Notes under the pieces: model-generated
Seen by the model: only the letters and a program-made list of their open reading frames with translations
What the model was told of the DNA's origin: nothing
Databases searched by the model: none
Position numbers and translations under genes: made by a program
NCBI GenBank assembly: GCA_002377645.1
Contig: DFQF01000050.1
Coordinates: 9,829-34,825, forward strand
Direction: 5' to 3'
Source of the DNA: Nitrospinaceae bacterium UBA3496
Lineage (GTDB): Bacteria > UBA8248
Length of the DNA: 24,997 nt
In this document: piece by piece, positions 16,019 through 23,597 of the stretch
Position numbering within the stretch: position 1 is the first letter of the stretch
How the letters are laid out: each line of letters opens with the position of its first letter

Positions 16019-17086
16019 ATGTCAAACGAAATGAAAGCCATGCGTATTCATGAACTAGGCGGTGGATTTCAATTAGAAAATATTCCAATACCAAAACCAG
16101 GGCCAAACGAAGCACTTCTAAAACTCAAAGCTACCGGCGTAGGACTTACCCTTGCGATAATGAGAAAAACCCAAGGACTTATTAATAATTACCCAAGGGT
16201 AATGGGACACGAAATTGCCGGTGAAGTTGTAGAAATTGGTTCAGAGGTTCCCTCTGAAATTATTAATATCGGAGATATTGCTACTTGTCATTTTTATTTA
16301 ACCTGCAAGAACTGCAATTACTGTCGAAGTGGAAGAGAAAGCCTTTGCGAAAATTTCAAAGGTTTTTTTGGACTAGTCATGGACGGAGGATACGCTGAAT
16401 ATACGGTTGTACCGGCAGTTAATTTATGCAAAGTACCATCAGAAGTAACCCCATTAGACGCATGTCTTGCAGCGGATGCGATATGCACTCCTTATCATAA
16501 TTGCATAACTGAGGCGCAAATAAAACCTGGCAATACTGTGGCTATATGCGGTGCTGGTGGTGGTGTAGCCATACATGCTGTACAAATGGCACAACTATGT
16601 GGTGGACATGTAATTGGAATAGATGTGTCGAACAAGAAACTAGAAGCAGTCTCCGAACTAGGGGCATTCGCTACAGTGAATCCAATGGAAAATGATGTCA
16701 CAGAAGAACTCTTCGCGCTTACTGATGGGAAAGGTGTAGATGTCTACATCGATTACGTAGCAACCAAAGAAACCCTAGAAATAGGAATGGATACCCTAGG
16801 TCGTGCAGGAAAATTAATTATAGTCGGTTATAGGCCACCAAGTGCATTCGATGGAACTCTACCAAACTTTTCTGTCGACCCTCTAAAAGTATTAAATAAT
16901 GCTCAAGAGATACACGGATCTCGATATTGCTCTATGGATGAACTTAGACAATCTTTAGAATTACTAAGACAGAAAAAAATTAAGCCGATTGTAACCGAAA
17001 CGTTCAAGCTAGAAGAATTGGAGATAGCGTTTCAAGCTCTATTGAAAAACAAAGTCACTGGGAGAGCGGCAATTCTTTTTGATTAA
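16019..17086 (+). CDS. Zinc-type medium-chain alcohol dehydrogenase, atypical catalytic site
   Basis: A 355-residue MDR-family NAD(P)-dependent dehydrogenase. The structural zinc site is complete: C96, C99, C102 and C110 in CKNCNYCRSGRESLC. GHE (63-65) supplies a catalytic ligand, and D153 in AADAICTPYH sits where Cys or Asp is usual. The segment that normally holds the first catalytic Cys (GVCHTD) reads GVGLTL (40-45), so the Cys and the proton-relay His are Gly and Leu. The Rossmann motif is CGAGGGVAIHAVQMA, followed by a GIDVSNKKL stretch whose acidic residue suggests NAD. ATG at 16019 with AAGGAGAG five bases upstream; an upstream in-frame ATG at 15968 lies within the inverted repeat and is rejected. 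Substrate unknown. The DUF2064 gene follows by 15 nt. Confidence 0.85.
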   Translation: MSNEMKAMRIHELGGGFQLENIPIPKPGPNEALLKLKATGVGLTLAIMRKTQGLINNYPRVMGHEIAGEVVEIGSEVPSEIINIGDIATCHFYLTCKNCNYCRSGRESLCENFKGFFGLVMDGGYAEYTVVPAVNLCKVPSEVTPLDACLAADAICTPYHNCITEAQIKPGNTVAICGAGGGVAIHAVQMAQLCGGHVIGIDVSNKKLEAVSELGAFATVNPMENDVTEELFALTDGKGVDVYIDYVATKETLEIGMDTLGRAGKLIIVGYRPPSAFDGTLPNFSVDPLKVLNNAQEIHGSRYCSMDELRQSLELLRQKKIKPIVTETFKLEELEIAFQALLKNKVTGRAAILFD

Positions 17087-17101
17087 AAAGAAAGCAATTT
17101 C

Positions 17102-17824
17102 ATGTCACTTTCACAACAAAAAGAGAGTCTTATCGTTTTCACAAAACCCGCCTTACTTGGAAGAGTTAAAACACGTTTAGGCCAGGAAATTGGAGAACAA
17201 TCTGCTTTAAATTTTCATAAAGCTTTACTCAAAAACATTAGCATTGTTGCAAAAAAAGTTTTTGCTAAAAGACATTCTGTTTCACTCATCGCTGCATGGT
17301 CTTTTGAACCTAAAGAACACCTAAATGAATTTCCAATTTCAGAATGGTTACCTGGACCTTTTCTTCACACAAAACAAAATGGTAAAAATTTAGGAGGAAA
17401 GATGCTTTCCTCTCTAGGGAGAAGATTAGCACAAGGAGACAACACTATCCTTATAGGGACTGACATTCCAGAAATTGATGAACGAACCATCCTAGATTCT
17501 TTTGACTCAATTTCTTTCAAAAACAAAAGCATAGAAAATAACAAGATGGTTATTGGTCCATCAAAAGATGGAGGATTTTACTTAATCGGAACAAATACAT
17601 ATAACAGCTCTATTTTTAACGAAATCGATTGGAATTCTGAGAATACTTCAATTGGTTTAATAGAAAATATTAAAAAAATAAATTGTTCATATACATTAAT
17701 GCCAGAAAAGATTGACATTGATTTTTTAAATGATATTAGAAGTTTAAAGAGAAAATTTAAAAAAAATGATTCTCTTTTTCAATCGAGACTGAGAACAGAA
17801 ATAGAAAAATTAGATCTAATATAG
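17102..17824 (+). CDS. DUF2064/TIGR04282-type GT-A-fold transferase
   Basis: A 240-residue protein of the DUF2064 family, a nucleotidyl/glycosyltransferase-A-like fold sometimes linked with arsenosugar biosynthesis. Recognisable are LIVFTKPALLGRVKTRLG (10-27; the KPP-like loop with KTR), ILIGTDIPEID with the acidic metal-binding position, and GPSKDGGFYLIGT. No arsenic gene or partner glycosyltransferase lies nearby, so the arsenosugar label should not be carried over. The ATG starts 15 nt after the dehydrogenase stop behind a weak AAGAAAG, consistent with co-transcription. The C-terminal 40 residues are basic and less conserved. Family call is good; function unknown. Confidence 0.8.
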   Translation: MSLSQQKESLIVFTKPALLGRVKTRLGQEIGEQSALNFHKALLKNISIVAKKVFAKRHSVSLIAAWSFEPKEHLNEFPISEWLPGPFLHTKQNGKNLGGKMLSSLGRRLAQGDNTILIGTDIPEIDERTILDSFDSISFKNKSIENNKMVIGPSKDGGFYLIGTNTYNSSIFNEIDWNSENTSIGLIENIKKINCSYTLMPEKIDIDFLNDIRSLKRKFKKNDSLFQSRLRTEIEKLDLI

Positions 17825-17863
17825 AGTTATTTGCTATCTATTAAGAACCAAAGCAATTTATTT

Positions 17864-17897
17864 TTTACAACTATTCGTTTATGCTGTTAATTATTAT
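17864..17897 (+). promoter_or_regulatory. Possible promoter for the amidohydrolase gene
   Basis: TTTACA at 17864-17869 is followed at near-standard spacing by AT-rich text (GTTAAT at 17886, TATTAT at 17892). The -35 is good; the -10 is ambiguous. The 104-nt gap after the DUF2064 gene, larger than others in this strand block, makes an independent promoter plausible. Confidence 0.3.
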
Positions 17898-17928
17898 TGA
17901 AACTTAAAATTCTCTATAAGGAATCAAA

Positions 17929-19275
17929 ATGGATGCTGAATTAGTCGTTTCTAATTGTCAGATTGTAACACCCTCCAATACTTATAACGGAAATATCTAT
18001 ATAAAAGATGAAAAAATAATCGCAATAACCGAGAACAAGGACATCTCTGCAAAAGAAGAAATAGATGCAGCGAATAATTATGTTTTACCAGGAATGGTAG
18101 ACGAACATGTCCATATGATGGACCCAGGTTTTACAGACAGAGAAGATTGGGAGCAAGGAACAAAAGCTGCTGCGAGAGGTGGCATCACAACCGTAATAGA
18201 CCATCATAGAAGTGACCCACTCGTTTATACGAGTAGTATCCTAGAAGAAAAAACAGAATATATAACAGGAAAAGCTGTAGTAGATTTTGGGCAGCTTGGG
18301 GGTTTAGACTTAGACAATTTAGATGACCTGAAACCAATGTGGGATTCGGGAGCACTTGGATTTAAAGGATTTATGTGTGAATTACATGGAGTTCCTGATA
18401 TTTCAGAAGGAAAACTAAGAAATATCATGCTTGAAGCCGTAAAATTTGGTGCAACTGTTATGCTTCACTGCGAAAGTGATTCAATTCTTAAAGAATCCAA
18501 GAAAATTATCGACCGGGATAATAGAACAGACAGAATGTGTATAAGCGAATGGAGAAATCCAGAGAGCGAATTTGTTGCTACAATGGACGCAATCAATCTT
18601 GCCGAACTTACTGGTTGCAGAGTTTTGGTTGCACATGTCAGTCAGCCTAGACTGTTGAAAGAGATTCAATCTGCTAGGCTTCGCGGAGTAAATATTTTCG
18701 CAGAAAGTTGTCCTCAATATTTCTATTTAGACCATTCACATCTTGAAAATCTCGGTCCATATGTAAAATTTACTCCAGCAATACGTTCATCCGAGACAAA
18801 AGACGAAATGCGTGTATTACTAGGCAAAGAGATGGTAGATACCATAGGAACAGATCACTGTCCTTTCCCAAAAGAATTAAAAGACGCAGGTATTTCAAAT
18901 ATACACGATGCTCCTTTTGGGATACCTGGCATAGACACTACAGTTAGATTGATGCTAAATGCAGTAAATGACGGTTGTTTAAACCTAAACCAACTCGTAA
19001 AAATGTGTTGTGAGAACCCCTCTAGAATTTTCAACCTTTTTCCAAAAAAAGGTGCAATTCAAGTAGGGTCAGATGCAGACCTAATTATTGTTGATTTAGA
19101 TGCAAATGAAACAATCAAAGATGAAGACATAGTTTCTAAATGCAAATGGTCTCCATTCAACAACCTCAAAATCAAAGGTTCAGTTTTAAGAACTATTGTT
19201 CGCGGACAAACGGTTATGAAGGAAGGTGTGGTTTCTGCACCTAAAGGATGGGGCAAGCCAGTTCAAAGAGCATAA
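17929..19275 (+). CDS. Cyclic amidohydrolase of the hydantoinase/dihydropyrimidinase/allantoinase group
   Basis: A 448-residue binuclear-metal amidohydrolase. All metal-site residues are present: HVH (H60, H62) in GMVDEHVHMMDPG, carboxylated Lys K146 in GALGFKGFMC, H180 in VMLHCE, H236 in VAHVSQP, and catalytic D309 in GTDHCPF. CPQYFYLD and TDHCPF look more like hydantoinase/dihydropyrimidinase than bacterial dihydroorotase, while the EDW...GTKAAARGGITT stretch resembles allantoinase. It should hydrolyse a cyclic amide or imide ring. There is no adjacent carbamoylase, pyrimidine or purine-degradation gene to choose a substrate. ATG start with AAGGAA five bases upstream. It ends convergent to the small membrane-protein ORF. 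Confidence 0.8.
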   Translation: MDAELVVSNCQIVTPSNTYNGNIYIKDEKIIAITENKDISAKEEIDAANNYVLPGMVDEHVHMMDPGFTDREDWEQGTKAAARGGITTVIDHHRSDPLVYTSSILEEKTEYITGKAVVDFGQLGGLDLDNLDDLKPMWDSGALGFKGFMCELHGVPDISEGKLRNIMLEAVKFGATVMLHCESDSILKESKKIIDRDNRTDRMCISEWRNPESEFVATMDAINLAELTGCRVLVAHVSQPRLLKEIQSARLRGVNIFAESCPQYFYLDHSHLENLGPYVKFTPAIRSSETKDEMRVLLGKEMVDTIGTDHCPFPKELKDAGISNIHDAPFGIPGIDTTVRLMLNAVNDGCLNLNQLVKMCCENPSRIFNLFPKKGAIQVGSDADLIIVDLDANETIKDEDIVSKCKWSPFNNLKIKGSVLRTIVRGQTVMKEGVVSAPKGWGKPVQRA

Positions 19276-19296
19276 ATTTACACCCTAGAAACACTT

Positions 19297-19395
19297 CTAT
19301 TTCTTTGGAAAGATATTAAAAGGATCATTCACAAAGAAAACAAAAATTAATGCAACAACTACTATTGCACCTAATACTAAAACAAAAGTATCCAT
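19297..19395 (-). CDS. Single-pass membrane microprotein, 32 residues
   Basis: A short reading frame with ATG at 19395 and TAG at 19299-19297. The product starts MDTFVLVLGAIVVVALIFVF and ends NDPFNIFPKK, which is an uninterrupted hydrophobic helix of about 19 residues followed by a short polar tail with two lysines. GGAGG lies five bases upstream, the best Shine-Dalgarno sequence in the window. It begins 42 nt after the pnp stop on the same strand, so it would be the last gene of the rpsO-pnp transcript. I do not recognise a family. Strong SD, ideal spacing, clean TM composition and otherwise empty sequence argue for a real gene; lack of comparative data limits certainty. Confidence 0.6.
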   Translation of the reverse strand: MDTFVLVLGAIVVVALIFVFFVNDPFNIFPKK

Positions 19396-19400
19396 CTGAA

Positions 19401-19405
19401 CCTCC
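19401..19405 (-). promoter_or_regulatory. Strong ribosome binding site of the microprotein gene
   Basis: GGAGG on the minus strand with TTCAG before ATG at 19395. It is the main evidence that this short frame is translated. Confidence 0.7.
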
Positions 19406-19437
19406 ACAAATTGTTTAAGAAAAACACTTCAACAAAA

Positions 19438-21573
19438 CTAAACAACAGGTGAATAAAATTCCTTCAACTCTTCAGGAACTTCTTCTTCAATAACATCTTT
19501 CATAGAGAGGCGAATACGACCATTGCCTTCTACTTGTAGACATTTTACTAAAATTTTGTCCCCTTCTTTCAGAACGTCAGATACATTTTCAATTCTCTTA
19601 TTTGCAATCATGCTGATATGACACAAACCATCCGTTCCTGAGAAGATTTGAACAAATGCCCCAAAATCCATTATTTTCTGTACGGTACCGTAATAAATCT
19701 TTCCTGGCTCTGCTACTTGAGTAATTTCCTGAACAATCTCCACTGCCTTATTAGCGCTCGCTTCATCAGAGGAGGAAATCACAACAGTTCCATCATCATC
19801 TACGTCAACTTGCGCTCCAGTCTCTTCAATAATACCTCGAATAACTTTTCCACCTGGTCCAATGATATCTCTTATCTGATCTGCATGAACCTGCAAAGTT
19901 ATAATTTTTGGCGCATATGGAGACATCTCAGAACTTGGTTGATTAATCACAGAATCCATCGTATCTAGAACAGAAAATCTAGCTTCTTTGGCTTGCGCTA
20001 GAGCTTCCTGAACAAGTTCTAATTTCAAACCTTTAATTTTAATATCCATCTGCAAAGCGGTAATACCTTCGCGAGTACCGCCTACTTTAAAATCCATATC
20101 TCCTAAATGGTCCTCTAATCCTAATATATCTGTCAAAATTGCAGTGTCGCCTGTATCTTCATCACTAATTAACCCCATAGCAATTCCAGCTACTGGGGAT
20201 GAAATTGGAACACCCGCATCCATTAGCGACAAACTAGCTCCGCATATAGTAGCCATAGAAGAACTACCATTACTCTCTGTTATTTCAGAGACCACTCTTA
20301 AGACATATGGAAAAGATTCAAAGTCCGGAAGCACGGCTTGAACAGCTCTAGTGGCCAATGCACCATGTCCGATTTCCCTTCTTCCGGGACCTCTATTTGG
20401 CCTAGCTTCGCCGACACTAAATCCAGGGAAATTATAATGAAGCATAAATAGCCTGTCGGTTTTACCGTCCAATGAATCAATCAACTGTGCATCTGAAGAA
20501 GTACCCATTGTCGCACTCACTAACGCTTGTGTTTCTCCTCGTGTAAATAACGAACTTCCATGAGATCTTGCCAATGGTTTCATTCTAATCGTGATAGGAC
20601 GAATATCTTTAAGACCTCTACCATCTGCCCTAACACTTTTCTCTAAAATCATGTTTCTGAAAATTTTCTTCTCTAATTTTCCAAAATATTCTGAAACTAA
20701 ACTTTTGTCCGGAGAATCTTCAGAATCATTACACAAACCTTCTACAGCAGCTTTTTTAGCCTCAGCTATTGAGGAATATTGTTCTAGCTTGTCGTGTACC
20801 TCTGTAGCCTTATTCAAGTGAGGCAATGCAAGCTCTTCTATTTTAGACATGAGTTCCTGATCATGTTCTACAGGTTCAATTTCTCTTTTAGTTTTTCCAC
20901 ATTCAGCCCTTAATTTTTCTTGAAGTTCACACAAATCTTTAATCACAGCGTGCCCTTGCTCAAAAGCCTGCATATAATCATCTTCTGAAAGCTCAAAGCT
21001 ACCTGCTTCAACCATAACGATTGCATCGGTAGTACCTGCTAAAACACAATTCAGATCACTTTCATCTTGTTGCTCAATAGTTGGATTGACAATAATCTGT
21101 CCATCAATTCTTCCAACTCTGACAGCCCCTATAGGACCATCAAATGGAATATCTGAAACATGCAAAGATGCCGAAGTTGCGTTAATTGCTAAAATGTCGC
21201 AATCACAAACCTTATCGTAAGAGACAACCATAACCTGGATCATGGTTTCACACATAAAGTTTTCAGGGAAAAGCGGCCTCATTGGTCTATCTATTAGCCT
21301 ACAGGTAAGAATTTCTCTCTCGCTAGGACGAGCTTCTCTACGAAAAAAATTGCCTGGAATCACACCAGCAGCATAAGATAACTCTCTATAATCTACAGTC
21401 AATGGGAAAAAATCTGACCCTTCACGTGGTTCATCTGAAGAACAAACCGTAGAAAGCACTGAAGTTTCGCCATAGTACGCCATTATTGAACCGTTTGCTT
21501 GCTTTGCAATTTCCCCTGTTTCAAAAACGAGCTTACTATTATTGATTTCCATTTCTACACGAGATACACCCAT
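19438..21573 (-). CDS. pnp: Polyribonucleotide nucleotidyltransferase (PNPase)
   Basis: Phosphorolytic 3'-5' exoribonuclease of the RNA degradosome, 711 residues, standard length. Two RNase PH domains flank a helical segment. The first has YYGETSVLSTV, FFPLTVDYRELSYAAG and RREARPSEREIL. The second has RADGRGLKDIRPITI, HGSSLFTRGETQALVS and the active-site text GTREGITALQMDIKIKG. The KH domain carries the DIIGPGGKVIRGI loop (about 553-615), and the S1 domain starts near 621 (GKIYYGTVQKIMDFGAFVQI). ATG at 21573 has AAGGAA seven bases upstream. It follows rpsO by 30 nt, the widespread rpsO-pnp arrangement. Confidence 0.97.
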   Translation of the reverse strand: MGVSRVEMEINNSKLVFETGEIAKQANGSIMAYYGETSVLSTVCSSDEPREGSDFFPLTVDYRELSYAAGVIPGNFFRREARPSEREILTCRLIDRPMRPLFPENFMCETMIQVMVVSYDKVCDCDILAINATSASLHVSDIPFDGPIGAVRVGRIDGQIIVNPTIEQQDESDLNCVLAGTTDAIVMVEAGSFELSEDDYMQAFEQGHAVIKDLCELQEKLRAECGKTKREIEPVEHDQELMSKIEELALPHLNKATEVHDKLEQYSSIAEAKKAAVEGLCNDSEDSPDKSLVSEYFGKLEKKIFRNMILEKSVRADGRGLKDIRPITIRMKPLARSHGSSLFTRGETQALVSATMGTSSDAQLIDSLDGKTDRLFMLHYNFPGFSVGEARPNRGPGRREIGHGALATRAVQAVLPDFESFPYVLRVVSEITESNGSSSMATICGASLSLMDAGVPISSPVAGIAMGLISDEDTGDTAILTDILGLEDHLGDMDFKVGGTREGITALQMDIKIKGLKLELVQEALAQAKEARFSVLDTMDSVINQPSSEMSPYAPKIITLQVHADQIRDIIGPGGKVIRGIIEETGAQVDVDDDGTVVISSSDEASANKAVEIVQEITQVAEPGKIYYGTVQKIMDFGAFVQIFSGTDGLCHISMIANKRIENVSDVLKEGDKILVKCLQVEGNGRIRLSMKDVIEEEVPEELKEFYSPVV

Positions 21574-21603
21574 TAAAAATTTTCCTTAAATTTAAAGATT
21601 GAT

Positions 21604-21873
21604 TTATCTTCTAATACCAAGATCTTTTATAAGAGTTCTATACCTAGAAACTTCTTTGCTTTCTAGATACTGAAGAAGACGACGTCTTTGACCAACCAAT
21701 TTAAGTAAACCCCGTCTTGAATGGTGGTCTTTGGCATGAATCTTGAAATGTTCAGTTAGATATTCGATACGATTAGTAAGTAATGCTATTTGCACCTCTG
21801 TCGAACCAGTATCTTTCTCATGTGAACCAAACTTCTGTATCAATTCTGTTTTCTTTTCTTTCTCTAATACCAT
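21604..21873 (-). CDS. rpsO: 30S ribosomal protein S15
   Basis: Primary 16S rRNA-binding protein of the 30S platform, 89 residues, the standard size. The signature is complete: [26 protein letters not shown] (written here in part), [16 protein letters not shown], and [12 protein letters not shown], ending in [11 protein letters not shown] start; the nearest SD-like GGAGGA is about ten bases away, a slightly long spacing. The 117-nt upstream gap holds a strong promoter and a leader of about 60 nt where S15 autoregulation could occur, as in other bacteria; I could not confirm a regulatory fold by eye. Confidence 0.97.
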   Translation of the reverse strand: MVLEKEKKTELIQKFGSHEKDTGSTEVQIALLTNRIEYLTEHFKIHAKDHHSRRGLLKLVGQRRRLLQYLESKEVSRYRTLIKDLGIRR

Positions 21874-21942
21874 CTAAAATTAATCCTCCGACAAACAACG
21901 TAAAAAAATTTAAAAACAAAAATCACTACAAAAAGACTGCTG

Positions 21943-21971
21943 ATTCTAACCTTCTTTTGATAACATGTAAA
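21943..21971 (-). promoter_or_regulatory. Sigma-70 type promoter for rpsO-pnp
   Basis: On the minus strand TTTACA (21971-21966), exactly 17 nt, then TAGAAT (21948-21943): each hexamer matches consensus at five of six positions with ideal spacing. It predicts a transcript start near 21935 and a roughly 60-nt leader before the rpsO ATG. It lies in the only sizeable gap of the infB-pnp run, right after truB. Confidence 0.7.
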
Positions 21972-21990
21972 ACAAGTATAGTATTCATAA

Positions 21991-22908
21991 CTAATTAAAT
22001 ATTTTTATTGGTCTTATTTTCATTTTCTTAGAGGAACCTTGGTTGCCGGGCACTACCCTTCCAATTCCAATAAGATTCCCTCTAGAATTGAGCATACGAA
22101 AATCATCGTTCTCTGAAAAATCATAATTTTCGACAAGACAGTCTATTGTAATACCATTTCGCAATCTATCTTCTTCAGAATCAGCAAAATTCATTAGAGG
22201 CAAATGCGCAAGAGCGTCTGAAAGTGAAACGAAAACCTCAGACATAGAATTAGACTTTGACAAAGCAGCAAAATCATCAAGCGAGAGAGTATTTTCAATT
22301 CTAAAAGGTCCTAGACTAGTTCTACGTAAAGAGACCATACAACCGCCTGAACCTTGAAATTGACCTAAATCATGACAAAGAGTCCTAATGTAAGTACCTC
22401 GACTACACTCGACTTCAAATTCCAGATATGGACCCGAAATAGAATTTGCTTTTATGGAAAAGACTTCAATATTCCTTTTTTTTCTATCAATTTCTATTCC
22501 ATCTCTTGCCAGTTCATAAAGTCTCTTTCCCCCAACATTAACAGCAGAAAACATAGGGGGTGACTGTGAGGTTTCTCCAAGAAATTTGTCTAGAAAATCT
22601 TGACATTTAGATAATTCCAATTCAGGAACTTGATTTTCTTCTATTAACCTTCCAGTAACATCTTGTGTTCCTGTAATTTTTCCAAAAATCATGGTTACAG
22701 AATAAGATTTTCGCAACTCAAGAAAAAAGGGAAAAGTTCTTGTAGCCGAACCAATCGCAATTGGCAAAACACCTTCGGCCAAGGGATCAAGAGTTCCCAA
22801 ATGACCAACCTTCACTTTTTCTTTAAAAGATTCTCTAACTTTCACTACAATATCGTGTGATGTAGGCCCTGAAATTTTATTAAGGTTTAAAAATCCAGAC
22901 ATTGACAT
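21991..22908 (-). CDS. truB: tRNA pseudouridine-55 synthase
   Basis: Makes pseudouridine 55 in the T-loop of tRNAs. The 305-residue protein has the N-terminal NLNKISGPTSHDIV, the catalytic motif GHLGTLDPLAEGVLPIAIG with nucleophile D41, QSPPMFSAVNVGGKRLYELAR, and CSRGTYIRTLCHDLG. The C-terminal part fits a small PUA-like region with RLRNG and LLGIGRV-like text. Two starts are possible, ATG at 22908 and ATG at 22902; the first lies two bases after the rbfA stop. Order rbfA-truB-rpsO is normal. Confidence 0.96.
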   Translation of the reverse strand: MSMSGFLNLNKISGPTSHDIVVKVRESFKEKVKVGHLGTLDPLAEGVLPIAIGSATRTFPFFLELRKSYSVTMIFGKITGTQDVTGRLIEENQVPELELSKCQDFLDKFLGETSQSPPMFSAVNVGGKRLYELARDGIEIDRKKRNIEVFSIKANSISGPYLEFEVECSRGTYIRTLCHDLGQFQGSGGCMVSLRRTSLGPFRIENTLSLDDFAALSKSNSMSEVFVSLSDALAHLPLMNFADSEEDRLRNGITIDCLVENYDFSENDDFRMLNSRGNLIGIGRVVPGNQGSSKKMKIRPIKIFN

Positions 22909-22910
22909 AA

Positions 22911-23288
22911 CTAGAGATCCTGATCTGTCGATAATTTCTGCAATAATTTATCTATTTCAGACATATTTGAAAATGTATTGTCTGAAAAAAACTTAAGAAC
23001 TGGAACATTTCGCAAATCTAATTTTGCTCCTAATTTTGCTCTTAGAAACTTCCCTGCTTTATTTAAACCCTCCAAACTTTCCTGCAGGACATCTTCATCA
23101 TTCTTCAAATTATCATATCGACTAAAATATATTTTCGCCTCTCTTAAATCTTTAGTTACTATAACATTTGTCAAAAGAACACTCTTCACACGTGGATCCT
23201 TGACGTGAGTCAATATCAACTCTGACAGTTCTTTTTTTAATAGAACTGCTACGCGTTCTGAACGAGGAATTTTCTCATAATCATTCAT
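22911..23288 (-). CDS. rbfA: Ribosome-binding factor A
   Basis: KH-fold factor for late 30S maturation and 16S 5'-end processing, 125 residues. Visible family marks are RSERVAVLLKKELSELIL, VKDPRVKSVLLTNVIVTKDLREAKIYFS, and LRAKLGAKLDLRNVPVLKFFSDNTF, close to the RbfA consensus. The ATG follows directly on the DUF503 stop (TAAATG), so coupling is likely. No nrnA/bifunctional oligoribonuclease gene intervenes before truB, unlike in many deltaproteobacteria and firmicutes. Confidence 0.95.
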   Translation of the reverse strand: MNDYEKIPRSERVAVLLKKELSELILTHVKDPRVKSVLLTNVIVTKDLREAKIYFSRYDNLKNDEDVLQESLEGLNKAGKFLRAKLGAKLDLRNVPVLKFFSDNTFSNMSEIDKLLQKLSTDQDL

Positions 23289-23570
23289 TTAAAAAGTCTC
23301 AATATTTGATTCTATGATTTCGACGGTGCCTACTCCTTCAACAAAATTCACGACTTTCCTCAATTGAGAATCTAAAAATCTAGAATCATTACTCACAATC
23401 GATACTCCTAGTTTTCCACGTTGCCACTTATCATTAGCAATTTCAGAGACCGATGCATTGAAATTATTCCTTATTTTAGCAATAAGAGATTTCACAATAC
23501 TCCGTTTTTGTTTGAGAGAGGAACACTCAGGAACCAGAAAATCGAGAGTTAACAAACCTATGAATAGCAC
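23289..23570 (-). CDS. DUF503 (YlxP-like) small protein
   Basis: A 93-residue protein of the DUF503/YlxP family, found between infB and rbfA in firmicutes and deltaproteobacteria and linked with ribosome maturation by position. The marks are GLLTLDFLVPECSSLKQKRS, VKSLIAKIRNNFNASVSEIA, WQRGKLGVSIVSNDSRFL. The start is GTG at 23570, which gives the normal N-terminus, but no Shine-Dalgarno sequence is visible; it begins 27 nt after infB and may rely on coupling. An upstream ATG meets a stop after two further codons. Biochemical role unknown. Confidence 0.88.
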   Translation of the reverse strand: MLFIGLLTLDFLVPECSSLKQKRSIVKSLIAKIRNNFNASVSEIANDKWQRGKLGVSIVSNDSRFLDSQLRKVVNFVEGVGTVEIIESNIETF

Positions 23571-23597
23571 TTTATCACGCGGACATATCTTGAAGTA

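Noticed and set aside
15934..16041. Extended N-terminus of FxsA
   Set aside because: It would cross the inverted repeat and the neighbouring gene start; the internal ATG at 15933 has AGGAG at ideal spacing.
19286..19299. Small hairpin TAGAA-ACAC-TTCTA between the convergent amidohydrolase and microprotein genes, followed by a T-rich stretch
   Set aside because: Only five AT-rich base pairs, and it includes the microprotein stop codon; too weak to call a terminator.
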